Shown here: one piece after another, positions 46,754-55,483 of the stretch
Layout: each line of letters opens with the position of its first letter
How positions within the stretch are numbered: position 1 is the first letter of the stretch
Source of the DNA: Alloacidobacterium sp963823845
GTDB lineage: Bacteria; Acidobacteriota; Terriglobia; Terriglobales; Acidobacteriaceae
DNA: 64,000 bases
Assembly: GCA_963823845.1 (NCBI GenBank)
Contig: CAWGND010000011.1
Coordinates: 124,001 to 188,000, forward strand
Direction of reading: 5' to 3'
Position numbers and translations under genes: made by a program
Notes under the pieces: model-generated
Told to the model about the DNA's origin: nothing
The model's input: only the letters and a program-made list of their open reading frames with translations
Database searches by the model: none

Positions 46754-48732
46754 AGATGCGAATATCGAAACGCTGCAGCATATTTCGCCTTGGAGCTTCT
46801 TTTTGGGCGGCAGTTTTGCTCTTTTCAGCTGCTGCAACCCTCTCAGCCCAGCAGAAACCGACCATCAACGTCACCGGCTACACCATCAACGCCCAGCTTA
46901 GCCCAGCCGATCACAAGCTCTCCGCCACCGCGCAGGTCACCTTCACGGCGCTCGATAACACCGACACGGCGATTTTCGAATTGCACGGCGCGCTGAGGGT
47001 CGAGAAAGTGACGACCACAGCGAACCTGCCTCTGAGCGGCGAGCGCGGCCCCAACGCGACCGTGATCGTCACCCCAACTACTCCGCTGGTCAAGGGTCAG
47101 CAGTACACCTATATCTTCACCTATGACGGCATGCTCGACGGCGACGCCGGCAGCCCCGTCGAAGGACTGAAGTTGGCGCAGGTCGGCGATCCAAACAGCT
47201 ATCTGCTCTATGCAGGACGCTGGTTCCCTATGGTCGGCTATATGACCGACCGCTTCACCGCCGACATTCACATCACACTTCCGGCCGGTTACCGCGTCAT
47301 CGGCAGCGGCCCAACCACGTCCGGCGCTGCCGCTGGCGGCGAGCAGCACAACTTCCACTGGGCCAAACCTGGATTCCCCGGCACGATCATCGCCGGCAAA
47401 TTCGACGCACTTTCCGCAGCCCCGAATATCCACGTCTACACCACAGAAGCGCACAAACAATCCGCGCAGGACTACGGCCAGACTGCTCTGCGCGAGTTCG
47501 CTTTCTTCACCAGCACCTTCGGCATTCCCGAATCCAGCCAGTTAAATGTCGTTGAATTGCCCAACGACACTGTGCCCGCAGCCTGGGCCCCGGAAATCGC
47601 CGCTGTCGCAGGCTCCCGCATCGGTAACAAGAACGATTTCCGACTGCTCTCCAACACGATCGCCCATCAATGGTGGGGCAGCCAGATCAGCCCAGCCACT
47701 CTCAATGACGTCTGGATCACTAACGGCATGTCTCGCTACGCCGAACTGATGTATCTCGAGGACACCGCAGGCCGCAGCGCCATGAATGCGGCCATACAGG
47801 ATGTCTCGTCCGGCGCGCTTGCCTACGATACGATTCCGCTCGCCAGGGCGGGCCAGCTAGATCCTTTCTCCCCTCAGTTCCAATCGATGACCCTCGAAAA
47901 GGGTGCGCTGGTCTATCACATGCTCCGATGGGAAGTTGGGCAGGACAGCTTCCTCAGGATTCTGCGAGCCACGCTCTCTCAATTCACTGACAAATCGATC
48001 AAGACCAGCGACTTTGAAAAGCTCGCTGAAGCGCAGTCGCAGCAGCAGCTCACGCCATTCTTCGCCCAATGGCTCGATGGCACAGGCGCTCCGCAGTTTA
48101 ACAACAAATATGCCGTCTATCGTCTCGGTAACAACAAGGGCTTCCGCACCATCGGCGAAATCCAGCAGGACCTCGACCTGTTCAACATGCCCGTAGAGTT
48201 GCGCATCGAAACCGACGGCAAAACAGAAATCCGCCGCGTTGATGTCGTCGGCTCCGACTCGCAATTCGTCGTTGACACCTTCGGGCGGCCGCGCCACATC
48301 ACCATCGATCCAGACAACTGGATTCTGAAAAACTCGCCCGACATGCAGGTGCGCGTCCACATTCTGCGCGGCCAGCAGCTCGTGGCCCAGGGCGACACCA
48401 TCGGCGGTCTGGCCGAATTCCAGAATGCGCTGAAAGCCAATCCATACAGCTCACTCGCCAACTACAGGATCGGTGAAGTGCTCTTTACGCAGCGCAACTA
48501 TCAGGCATCTATCAACGCCTACCGCGACGCGCTACGCGGCGACGACGATCCCAAGTGGACAGAAGTATGGAGCCATATCCAGATCGGCAAGATCTTCGAC
48601 GTAACCGGCCAGCGCGACCGCGCGGTGCCCGAATACCGCCAGGCTCTACAAACCAACGACAACACGCAAGGCGCTCTCAACGAAGCCCGCAAATACCTGC
48701 AAACACCTTATAAGCGGGAAGACACTGAGTAG
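46750..48732 (+). CDS. M1 peptidase-like secreted protein with a destroyed zinc site and TPR tail
   Basis: A 660-residue secreted protein (signal peptide ending about TLSAQQ). The first 500 residues follow the M1 aminopeptidase plan: an N-terminal beta domain (NVTGYTINAQLSPADHKLSA) and a catalytic helix region. At the metal site, canonical HExxHxWWG appears as NTIAHQWWG: Asn302 and Thr303 replace His and Glu, only His306 remains, and the third ligand Glu 19 residues later is Asn325 (TNGMSRYAEL). The GAMEN substrate motif is also missing. It should be catalytically dead. Residues about 535-650 form TPR repeats (GGLAEFQNALKANPYSSLAN). It overlaps lpxB by four bases and ends at a terminator. Confidence 0.85.
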   Translation: MKMRISKRCSIFRLGASFWAAVLLFSAAATLSAQQKPTINVTGYTINAQLSPADHKLSATAQVTFTALDNTDTAIFELHGALRVEKVTTTANLPLSGERGPNATVIVTPTTPLVKGQQYTYIFTYDGMLDGDAGSPVEGLKLAQVGDPNSYLLYAGRWFPMVGYMTDRFTADIHITLPAGYRVIGSGPTTSGAAAGGEQHNFHWAKPGFPGTIIAGKFDALSAAPNIHVYTTEAHKQSAQDYGQTALREFAFFTSTFGIPESSQLNVVELPNDTVPAAWAPEIAAVAGSRIGNKNDFRLLSNTIAHQWWGSQISPATLNDVWITNGMSRYAELMYLEDTAGRSAMNAAIQDVSSGALAYDTIPLARAGQLDPFSPQFQSMTLEKGALVYHMLRWEVGQDSFLRILRATLSQFTDKSIKTSDFEKLAEAQSQQQLTPFFAQWLDGTGAPQFNNKYAVYRLGNNKGFRTIGEIQQDLDLFNMPVELRIETDGKTEIRRVDVVGSDSQFVVDTFGRPRHITIDPDNWILKNSPDMQVRVHILRGQQLVAQGDTIGGLAEFQNALKANPYSSLANYRIGEVLFTQRNYQASINAYRDALRGDDDPKWTEVWSHIQIGKIFDVTGQRDRAVPEYRQALQTNDNTQGALNEARKYLQTPYKREDTE

Positions 48733-48747
48733 TCCCGACTCGGCTGA

Positions 48748-48790
48748 CCCCTCCCCCCTCCCCATTTTGTACGGAGATCGTTTACTTTCT
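48748..48790. repeat. Dispersed C-rich/'tgtacggagatc' repeat, copy 2
   Basis: cccctcccccct followed by ttttgtacggagatcg and a T-rich tail lies just past the M1-like gene stop. It matches the unit at 18406-18445 with only a few changes. Confidence 0.7.
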
Positions 48791-48854
48791 ATAACTTACA
48801 ACTGAACTCACGAACGTATGTCGTTTAATTTCAGTCGTTTACGCATTAAAAGTT

Positions 48855-48886
48855 AAAGGCATGGCCGAAGTGCCATGCCTTTTGTT
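48855..48886. terminator. Terminator after the M1-like gene
   Basis: Strong 9-base stem aggcatggc / gccatgcct with A-run left and T-run right, loop cgaagt. It can also stop the convergent GH78 gene. Confidence 0.9.
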
Positions 48887-48934
48887 CTTTCTGCTTAGAC
48901 TATATCAGCGGTGCCAAGCCCCCGGAAATTGAGT

Positions 48935-51343
48935 TCAATCTCCTGCCGGTAGGTTGAGGGTTTGTGTGCCGGAATGCAGCGGATATTGCTTTCCTTTCCA
49001 GACGAGGGAGCCGTTGAGCCCATCGGGGAGCGTAATGGTGGCTGCATATTCGTGCGGTTTAAGCGTAAATTCTGTCACAATCGGGCCTTTTAGGTGCGGC
49101 ATTGTGGCCTTTATTTCGTGCAGGGAGCTGAGGTGCGGTTCGATGCGCACTCTCGAAAATCCGGGAGCGCCGGGATGAATTCCGGCCACCACGGTGAGCA
49201 GGTCATAGTTCGGATGAGCGCTCCACGCGTGACAGTCTGAGCGCGTCGGTTCCGGCTGCTCAGCCCAGGTCGATAACCCTAAGTTCAGCATGTTGTACCA
49301 CGGCTTCAATTGGCTGATGTACAGGTCGGCAAGCCCGGCATGCTCCAACGCGCGACTGAGGTAAAAGCGGAAGTAGTAGCTCATCGCCGACATGGGCGGA
49401 ACGGCTTTGCCGTCGACTTGCGTCTCTTTGCCTTCCTGCGAAGCCAGCAGGCGCTGCAGGATCGCCTTCTGCTCCGAGCGCGGAGCTACGTCCTGCCACA
49501 CGGCCAGCACATTCGGCTGCTGGCTATAGGTTTTCTTCGCCGGGGTGTCGGCGTAGACGCCGTAACGCGCGTCCCAGGTGAGGCGGTTCAGGGCGTCTGA
49601 CGATCTCTGAATCATGCCTTGGTAATTGGCGGCGCGTTCGGGGCTGCCGTAGTTCTTTTCCAATTCGCCTGCGTCGTGCAGAGCCTCGATGAATTGCAAA
49701 GTTAAATACGTAGACCCGCCGTCGGTTTCCTGCGGAGGATTGCCGCCGTCATAACCGCTGGTCCAGTCGGCGAATTCCCACCACTTCACTCTTCCCATCA
49801 GGCCGTCGGGACGCAGATGCGAGGCATACCAGTCGATGACGCCGCGGGTGCGGGGCAGTGTCTCCCGCACAAGTGGCTCATCGTTCACATACATCCAGTA
49901 GTCGTGCAGCATATCGACCCATAGCAGCGAGAAGGGCGGAATGAACTGCGGCAGGCGCGAGGGATAGCGACTCTGCGTAATTCCTTCAGGGATGATGGAC
50001 GATTCGATATTGGTGATGGCCTGCTTTCCTAACCTGCTGTCGCCTGTTACCGCGTAGGAGATGAGCGCCTGAATGCGCGTATCGCCGACGTACTGCAACT
50101 GCTCCCAGTAGGGCGCATCCATGTAAGTTTCATGCGCGCAGAGGCGGGCGGTGCGCCAGCCTGTGTCCCAAAGCTTTTTCGAGATCGGGAATGTCTCCGC
50201 TGATACTGGCCTTCTCTTCAAATGGATAGGCGCTGAACCACCGTCGAATTTTTCAAGGCGCAGAGGAGCTGCTTTCGTCGTTACATCCAATTGCGCGTAG
50301 CGCCAGGTACGCCACCACAGCGGCTGATATGCGCGCTGTTCGCCGCCATCGCTGATGAACTCGTCAGTGATGCCCTCAATGTGGCGACCGGCGATCTCGT
50401 TGCGATTGCCTTTTTCTCCTTTCGCGTCGTAGAGGGCTTCGGCATAGGTCACATGCACATCGGCATCGCGGCCGCCGCTCATCACCAGTTCGGGATAGGC
50501 CGTCTGCAAGACGCTGTTGTCGAGCAGCAGGGTCACATGCGTATTCGCCGGAATTTCCAGCGGCTGCGCGGGAAATGCGGGCATGGCGGAGAGGCCCTCA
50601 AAGCGCACGGGCTTGCCTGCCTCGACCTGGCGGTGCTTCATTGCAGGGAGCAAATCCTGCACGAGTTCCCAATTGTTGTCTGCGTCCTGCGCCTCGCGCG
50701 TGGCTGGCCTGCCGATGTCTTCCGCTTTCTGCCATGAGGATGAGTTGGAAATTGTCGCTGCGTCCCAGTCCCAGGTTGCGGCGCGGCCGTCTACCGTCTC
50801 AGCCGGGCCGGCTGCATAATACCCGCTCATTCCATTTGTTGCCGCCAGCCCTCGGCCTTTTTCCTGCATGACCTGCCATGATGGGTCGGTATTGGCGATT
50901 TCTTCAGTGGCCGTATCGCCCTGCAGCATAAACCCGGAGCGGTTCGTCATCTGCGCCACCGGCGCGCGCGTGCCGAAATTCCAGACGGTCGCCGCGAGGA
51001 TGTTCTTGCCCGGCTTCAGCATCGGCGCGAGATCGATCGTCTCAAACCGCCAGTGGAAGAGATCGCCACGCGCAGGGCCTTCGCCCGCGTATTGCCCATT
51101 CACATACAGTAGAAAGCGATTGTCCGCGCTTACGTGTACCCAGAAGTGCGCAGGAACCGCAGCCAGCGTAATTTCTTTCCGGAAATAGAAAACGCCGACG
51201 TCTTTCTGCGGAGCGTCGGGGCACGCAATCCAATGCGCATGCCACTTGTCACCAATCAGGGCAGGGTTTAGGGGCTTTGCATCTTGCGCAACTGCCGCCC
51301 CAGCCGAAAAGAACAATGCCGCAAACAGAAGAACGCGAGACAT
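48935..51343 (-). CDS. GH78-type alpha-L-rhamnosidase-like glycosidase, secreted
   Basis: An 802-residue protein with signal peptide (SRVLLFAALFFSAGAAVAQ). N-terminal beta-sandwich parts (WIACPDAPQKDVGVFYFRKE; LYVNGQYAGEGPARGDLFHW) precede a six-hairpin barrel. The region ETYMDAPYWEQLQYVGDTRI aligns with the catalytic GH78 block 'DCPQR(D)ERLGWTGD', keeping its Asp, Glu and GD. The C-terminal block SDCHAWSAHPNYDLLTVVAG holds the usual His. Probably removes rhamnose or a similar sugar from plant or bacterial glycans in the periplasm or outside. Start 51343 is the ATG of the signal peptide; the open frame continues 92 codons upstream without meaning. It follows the sigma/anti-sigma genes by 44 bases. 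Confidence 0.88.
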   Translation of the reverse strand: MSRVLLFAALFFSAGAAVAQDAKPLNPALIGDKWHAHWIACPDAPQKDVGVFYFRKEITLAAVPAHFWVHVSADNRFLLYVNGQYAGEGPARGDLFHWRFETIDLAPMLKPGKNILAATVWNFGTRAPVAQMTNRSGFMLQGDTATEEIANTDPSWQVMQEKGRGLAATNGMSGYYAAGPAETVDGRAATWDWDAATISNSSSWQKAEDIGRPATREAQDADNNWELVQDLLPAMKHRQVEAGKPVRFEGLSAMPAFPAQPLEIPANTHVTLLLDNSVLQTAYPELVMSGGRDADVHVTYAEALYDAKGEKGNRNEIAGRHIEGITDEFISDGGEQRAYQPLWWRTWRYAQLDVTTKAAPLRLEKFDGGSAPIHLKRRPVSAETFPISKKLWDTGWRTARLCAHETYMDAPYWEQLQYVGDTRIQALISYAVTGDSRLGKQAITNIESSIIPEGITQSRYPSRLPQFIPPFSLLWVDMLHDYWMYVNDEPLVRETLPRTRGVIDWYASHLRPDGLMGRVKWWEFADWTSGYDGGNPPQETDGGSTYLTLQFIEALHDAGELEKNYGSPERAANYQGMIQRSSDALNRLTWDARYGVYADTPAKKTYSQQPNVLAVWQDVAPRSEQKAILQRLLASQEGKETQVDGKAVPPMSAMSYYFRFYLSRALEHAGLADLYISQLKPWYNMLNLGLSTWAEQPEPTRSDCHAWSAHPNYDLLTVVAGIHPGAPGFSRVRIEPHLSSLHEIKATMPHLKGPIVTEFTLKPHEYAATITLPDGLNGSLVWKGKQYPLHSGTQTLNLPAGD

Positions 51344-51387
51344 GTCGCACAGACTAACAGAACACTCAGAACGAGGCTCTGAATCTT

Positions 51388-51780
51388 CTAGCGTCTGCCG
51401 ACTGCAAAACGAATAGAAAAGATTGTCGAAAGAAAAGCTAACAGCAGTGCGCCGGCGAGCCAGCCGGCGTTTACCTGCTCCAGCGCATGCCACACTACGG
51501 GAGGCACCAGAGGCGCGCTGGTGGCGGCGACCGGCGTTCGAACCGCTGCGACGATTCCGCCAATCAGCATGACAAGAACCGCAGCCAGCGCAGCGAATAT
51601 CGGCAACGCGCGTAGCCACGGAAAGGCAATCGGCGGAAGCGGGGTCGGTTCTGAAACTGCCGCTTCATGCCGCACAGCATCCATCACTGACATCACAAAG
51701 CCCGACGACGGCACGATCTCGTCTCGCGTGGAAAGCATACGATCCAATTCGCCTTCCATTCCGTTTCCTTCGGGCATCAC
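51388..51780 (-). CDS. Membrane protein, probable anti-sigma partner
   Basis: A 130-residue protein with two hydrophobic segments (RALPIFAALAAVLVMLIGGI, about residues 58-78, and NAGWLAGALLLAFLSTIFSI, about 103-123). The cytoplasmic N-terminus is about 55 residues. The gene overlaps the ECF sigma gene by four bases, the standard position of an anti-sigma factor, and the size fits. No zinc-binding HxxxCxxC motif is seen, so it is not a classic ZAS type. Role inferred from context. Confidence 0.7.
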   Translation of the reverse strand: MMPEGNGMEGELDRMLSTRDEIVPSSGFVMSVMDAVRHEAAVSEPTPLPPIAFPWLRALPIFAALAAVLVMLIGGIVAAVRTPVAATSAPLVPPVVWHALEQVNAGWLAGALLLAFLSTIFSIRFAVGRR

Positions 51781-52340
51781 GCCTCCTTCAGCCTCGACAC
51801 TTCCAGCAGTTGCGGCAGCTTGCTGCGCAAAATCTCGCGACCGCGAAACAGCCGCGCCTTCACCGTACCTTCCGGCACCCCCAGGCTCTTCGATGCTGCC
51901 GGTACATCCATTTCATGAAAATAATACAAAATCATGGCGTCGCGATACTTCGCCGGAAGCGCCTGCACTGCCCGCCGAACCATCCTGTCGCGTTCATGCT
52001 CTTCAAAGTCAGCGGAATGCGAGCGCTTGTCCATCAATTCAGCTACATCATCCAGTGCAACGTTCCCAGCCGGAATCCGCTTCAACTCCGACCGGTAAAG
52101 ATTCACCGCCACCGCAAAGAGCCAAGTTGAAAACGCGGCATCCCGCCGCCAGCTTGCCAGAGAGCGGTAGACGCGCAGGAAAGCCTCCTGCGCCATCTCC
52201 TCTGCACGCCCCCGGTCGTTGCAAAAGCGGTAAGCCATATTCACCAGCGGACCCTGCCAGCGGCGCACGATGCCTTCGAAAGACGCAACATCTCCCGCAA
52301 GCACCCGCTCCACATCGGCCAGATCTTCAGTCGCGCTCAC
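51777..52340 (-). CDS. ECF-type RNA polymerase sigma factor (RpoE-like)
   Basis: A 187-residue sigma-70 family protein with region 2 (VNMAYRFCNDRGRAEEMAQE and FLRVYRSLASWRRDAAFSTW) and region 4 (LPAKYRDAMILYYFHEMDVP, SLGVPEGTVKARLFRGREIL). It recruits RNA polymerase to stress promoters. Starts with GTG at 52340. The following gene overlaps it and is probably its anti-sigma, and the GH78-like gene lies next, suggesting a small regulon at this site. A long palindrome lies in its 5' region. Confidence 0.93.
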   Translation of the reverse strand: MSATEDLADVERVLAGDVASFEGIVRRWQGPLVNMAYRFCNDRGRAEEMAQEAFLRVYRSLASWRRDAAFSTWLFAVAVNLYRSELKRIPAGNVALDDVAELMDKRSHSADFEEHERDRMVRRAVQALPAKYRDAMILYYFHEMDVPAASKSLGVPEGTVKARLFRGREILRSKLPQLLEVSRLKEA

Positions 52341-52374
52341 GCTCTGCTATTTCCTCGCAATGTACGACCAACCC

Positions 52375-52420
52375 GCAACCACGATGGTTGCATTTTTATT
52401 TCAGAAATAAAAACGCAACC
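52375..52420. promoter_or_regulatory. Long palindrome in the divergent sigma / membrane-gene promoter region
   Basis: A 35-base near-perfect inverted repeat at 52386-52420 has arms ggttgc-a-tttttatttc and gaaataaaaa-c-gcaacc (one mismatch). A further gcaacc at 52375-52380 pairs with the left ggttgc around acgat. It lies about 45 bases upstream of both starts (52340 leftward and 52465 rightward), so it looks like an operator rather than a terminator. Confidence 0.6.
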
Positions 52421-52464
52421 GCATGATAAGGCTGCAGGTCTTACTCGGCATCAAGGAGGTTGTC

Positions 52465-52881
52465 ATGATGTTTCAAGGTCCGGCTTTTATATTTCTCTTT
52501 CTCAGCGTTGGCGCAGTTGCTCTTTTCGGTTTTCTCGCGGTGGCTGCCTGGGCTGGTTCGCGACAGACCGAACGAGAAAGCTACTACAGGAATGACATGC
52601 TGAAAAAACTTGCGGAATCCGACACTAACAGCGCCGTCGCCACGCTCGCCTATCTTCAAGAAAAGGAACGGACTGCCGAAGCAAAGAGTGAAGCGAAGAA
52701 GCGTGAAGGCTATCTGGTCGGGGGCCTCGTCAACATGGGCATCGGTATTGGTCTCATGGCTTTTTTGGGCGGGATCGCGCACGATAAGCCAGCTGTAGGA
52801 CTAGTGGGACTCATCCCGTTCATGATCGGCGTCGCGCTGCTTATCTCTGCTTATCTGGCCGTACCCAAAAGGGCGGCCTAG
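52465..52881 (+). CDS. Membrane protein of unknown function (DUF6249-like)
   Basis: A 138-residue protein with an N-terminal helix (GPAFIFLFLSVGAVALFGFL), a charged helical middle (RQTERESYYRNDMLKKLAES ... EKERTAEAKSEAKKRE) likely to be coiled coil, and two C-terminal helices (GLVNMGIGIGLMAFLGGI; GLVGLIPFMIGVALLISAYL). This plan matches DUF6249-type proteins. The start at 52465 has an AAGGAGG site; the frame opens 14 codons earlier. Divergent from the sigma gene, across the palindrome; could be controlled with it. Confidence 0.82.
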   Translation: MMFQGPAFIFLFLSVGAVALFGFLAVAAWAGSRQTERESYYRNDMLKKLAESDTNSAVATLAYLQEKERTAEAKSEAKKREGYLVGGLVNMGIGIGLMAFLGGIAHDKPAVGLVGLIPFMIGVALLISAYLAVPKRAA

Positions 52882-52892
52882 CCGCCTTTTTG
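52867..52892. terminator. Terminator overlapping the stop of the DUF6249-like gene
   Basis: Stem ggcggc / gccgcc with loop cta that contains part of the TAG stop codon; A-run left, T-run right, so it can serve both convergent genes. Confidence 0.85.
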
Positions 52893-52899
52893 TTCGATC

Positions 52900-53457
52900 T
52901 CAAGCCACTTCTGCGGCATCCATCGAAGGTTTGCGATAGCCTTCAGTTGCAAGATGCTTCCCCATCGCCGCATACATCGATTCATCCTGCGGCTGCCAGG
53001 TTCCCAGCCCATCCACGTAGCGGTTATACATGCAGAACGCGGCAGCTATCAGCACCGTGTCGTGAATCTCAAGGTCCGTCGCACCCTGATCGCGCGCGTT
53101 CTGCACATCTTCAGGCGTGACATTCTTGCCGCCCTTTTGCACCTTGCCCGCGATCACCAAAAGCGCCTTCAATTTGTCGGAAATATCCGCATGCTGAAAA
53201 TCAGCCTTCACGCGCTTCACAATTTCGTCATCGCCGAGATGCGCGGCGGCTGCGGCTCCGTGGCTCGTCTGGCAGAAATAACAGTCGTTCTGCGATGAGA
53301 CGTAAGTTGCGATCAGCTCGCGCTCGGCTGGAGCGAGGCTGTTTGGTTCGTGCAACAGAATGTGAGCCAGCTCGCGCATCGGCTTGGCTGTTTCGGGACG
53401 AAATGCGAATCCGGCGGAAATGCCCGGCAGACCTTCTGGAAGTACAATATGAGGCAT
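52900..53457 (-). CDS. AhpD-like carboxymuconolactone decarboxylase-family protein (copy 2)
   Basis: A 185-residue all-helical protein. The redox motif is CYFC with a following His (NDCYFCQTSHGAAAAA), as in AhpD-like peroxidase partners. It is a close paralogue of the next gene upstream: both begin MPHI.LP...PGI, share the run VKRVKADFQHADISDKLKAL and DLEIHDTVLIAAAFCMYNRY. It may reduce organic peroxides or act as a carboxymuconolactone-type enzyme; a role is not proven. Start supported by GGAGAG. Twenty bases separate it from its sister. Confidence 0.88.
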   Translation of the reverse strand: MPHIVLPEGLPGISAGFAFRPETAKPMRELAHILLHEPNSLAPAERELIATYVSSQNDCYFCQTSHGAAAAAHLGDDEIVKRVKADFQHADISDKLKALLVIAGKVQKGGKNVTPEDVQNARDQGATDLEIHDTVLIAAAFCMYNRYVDGLGTWQPQDESMYAAMGKHLATEGYRKPSMDAAEVA

Positions 53458-53477
53458 CTTTTCTCTCCGTGAGTGAG

Positions 53478-54050
53478 TTACCGAGTAACTGCATAGGTGG
53501 CCAGATATTCCTTGCTCACCGTCACATAACCGTCGCGAGCGCCACGCCGGCCGCGCTCGCGATAGCTTGCTTCGTCGAGTGGCTGCATCGTCGCCAAGCC
53601 GTCGACGTAGCGGTTGTACATGCAGAAGGCCGCGGCGATCAGAACGGTGTCGTGAATTTCCAGATCTGTTGCGTCCTGGCTGTGCGCTGCTTCTACGTCT
53701 TCGGCCGTGACGTGCTTGCCACCCTTCTGGACTTTTCCGGCGATTACGAGCAGAGCCTTCAGCTTGTCGGAAATGTCGGCGTGCTGAAAATCGGCTTTCA
53801 CGCGCTTTACCAGCTCTTCGTTGTCGTTCAAGTGGGCGGCAGCAATCGCGCCGTGGCTCATTTGGCAGTAGTAGCAGTCATTCAGATACGAGACATACAT
53901 TGCGATTAATTCGCGCTCACCAGGTGTTAGTGAGTGCGGGCCGCGCAGCAATACTTCGACTAATTCATTCAGCGGCTTTGCTGTTTCAGGACGAAAAGCC
54001 ATCGCACTACGAATACCGGGCAGTTCTTTGGGCAAATTGATGTGGGGCAT
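53478..54050 (-). CDS. AhpD-like carboxymuconolactone decarboxylase-family protein (copy 1)
   Basis: A 190-residue protein, sister of the gene just downstream. The redox site is NDCYYCQMSHGAIAAAHLND, and the shared core is VKRVKADFQHADISDKLKAL. The tail differs (EASYRERGRRGARDGYVTVS). It begins 16 bases after the stop of the amino-acid permease gene, so three genes form one transcript. The near-identical cores with diverged ends point to a tandem duplication. Confidence 0.88.
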   Translation of the reverse strand: MPHINLPKELPGIRSAMAFRPETAKPLNELVEVLLRGPHSLTPGERELIAMYVSYLNDCYYCQMSHGAIAAAHLNDNEELVKRVKADFQHADISDKLKALLVIAGKVQKGGKHVTAEDVEAAHSQDATDLEIHDTVLIAAAFCMYNRYVDGLATMQPLDEASYRERGRRGARDGYVTVSKEYLATYAVTR

Positions 54051-54066
54051 CCTTTGAAAAATCCCT

Positions 54067-55404
54067 TCAGGGGAGAGTCGTTTCGGCGGCTTCAGTAGCC
54101 GCTACGGGCTTGGCGGAAATAAACCAGCGTCGCAATAGATCGCCGCATAGGACAATGGCGACGCCGATCAGTGCGGGTATGGGATCGTGCATGAGGATCA
54201 GCAGCGCGATGATGCCGCTGCCGACGAGGTACACAATTGGGGCTGTCGGATACCACCAGCGGCGGACGGGCTCCTTCAGGCGGAAGAGTGATGTTACGGA
54301 AAGCGCGAGGAATCCGATCGCCGAAAAGATGATGTAGGCGAGGATGCGGTCGAATGCACCGAAACAAAGGACCAGAAGGGCTCCGCACATTTGCAGCAGC
54401 ACGGCATTCGCTGGCGTTCCGAAGCGCGGATGCAGGCGACCGAAGATGGAGAAGAATCCGCCATCCTTCGCCATCGCGTAATAGACACGAGGGGCAGCCA
54501 TCGTAAGCGCCATCAAACCGCCGGCAACCGAGAGCAACACGCACGCCGACAGAATCTTCCCGCCCGCGGAGCCAAACAGCGCCTGCCCAAACTGCGCCAC
54601 AAACGCCGTATTCGAAACAATGCGCTCCAGCGGCACAACCGAGAGAAACGCAAAGCTCACCAGCAGATACACCGCCGTCACCAGCAGCACACCAACCGTA
54701 AACGCCAGCGGCAGCGTGCGCTTCGGATTTCGCACCTCACCCGCCAGCTTCCCCGCTTCCCACCAGCCGCCGAAGCTGAAGAACGCATTCACGGTGGCTC
54801 CGGCAATCGCTCCAAAGAGCGCCTCAGAGCCGGGCCGCCGCACAGCCAGCGGCAGCAGATTTCCCGTAGAAGCATGTCCCGACACAAACGCCCAAGCCAC
54901 TAGCGCAAACAGCACAGCAATTTTTAGAAGATTCGCCGTAGCCATCACGCGGCTACTCAGGCGCGTCCCCGCATAGTTAATGATGCCCAAGCACACCAGA
55001 ATCATCGCTGGCAAAAACGTAGCAGCCCGCGGCGGGATCGAGACTATCGACTGCACATAAGGAACAGCACCCACCGAGAGCGCCGCAGCCAGTCCGGGGT
55101 CGATCACCGCAGCCGACATCCAGCCATAAAGAAACGCAATCCGCCCGCCGTACCCCTCGCGCAGATAGACATACTCGCCGCCAGCAAGAGGAAACCGCAC
55201 CGCCAGTTCCGAATAGCAAAGCGCTCCGCAGATCGCGATCAACGCCATGCCGCACCACACCGCAGCCAGCAGCAGCGGCGACCCGAGCGACTTCGCCATC
55301 GCCGCCGGCGTCAGAAAGATCCCCAGCGCAATCGACTCCCCCGTCACGATGGCAACGGCAGAAGCCAATCCCATTTGCCTGCGAGGCTCGATCGAAGGCT
55401 CCAT
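54067..55404 (-). CDS. Amino acid permease (APC superfamily)
   Basis: A 445-residue, 12-helix transporter. The first helix holds the unwound GESIALGIFLTPAAMAKSLG segment typical of LAT/APC-type proteins; further on, SFGGWWEAGKLAGEVRNPKR is the conserved loop of this group. Imports or exchanges amino acids or related compounds; the substrate is unknown. Start at the ATG of MEPSIEPRRQMG. It heads the unit with the two AhpD-like genes, so its cargo might be linked to their role (inference). Confidence 0.9.
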   Translation of the reverse strand: MEPSIEPRRQMGLASAVAIVTGESIALGIFLTPAAMAKSLGSPLLLAAVWCGMALIAICGALCYSELAVRFPLAGGEYVYLREGYGGRIAFLYGWMSAAVIDPGLAAALSVGAVPYVQSIVSIPPRAATFLPAMILVCLGIINYAGTRLSSRVMATANLLKIAVLFALVAWAFVSGHASTGNLLPLAVRRPGSEALFGAIAGATVNAFFSFGGWWEAGKLAGEVRNPKRTLPLAFTVGVLLVTAVYLLVSFAFLSVVPLERIVSNTAFVAQFGQALFGSAGGKILSACVLLSVAGGLMALTMAAPRVYYAMAKDGGFFSIFGRLHPRFGTPANAVLLQMCGALLVLCFGAFDRILAYIIFSAIGFLALSVTSLFRLKEPVRRWWYPTAPIVYLVGSGIIALLILMHDPIPALIGVAIVLCGDLLRRWFISAKPVAATEAAETTLP

Positions 55405-55483
55405 TCGCAGGCTATCCTACGCGAAGAAACGCGAGACGAGCATCCACCAAAAGATTGAGAAATTGAATTGTTCCAGGAGAAGA

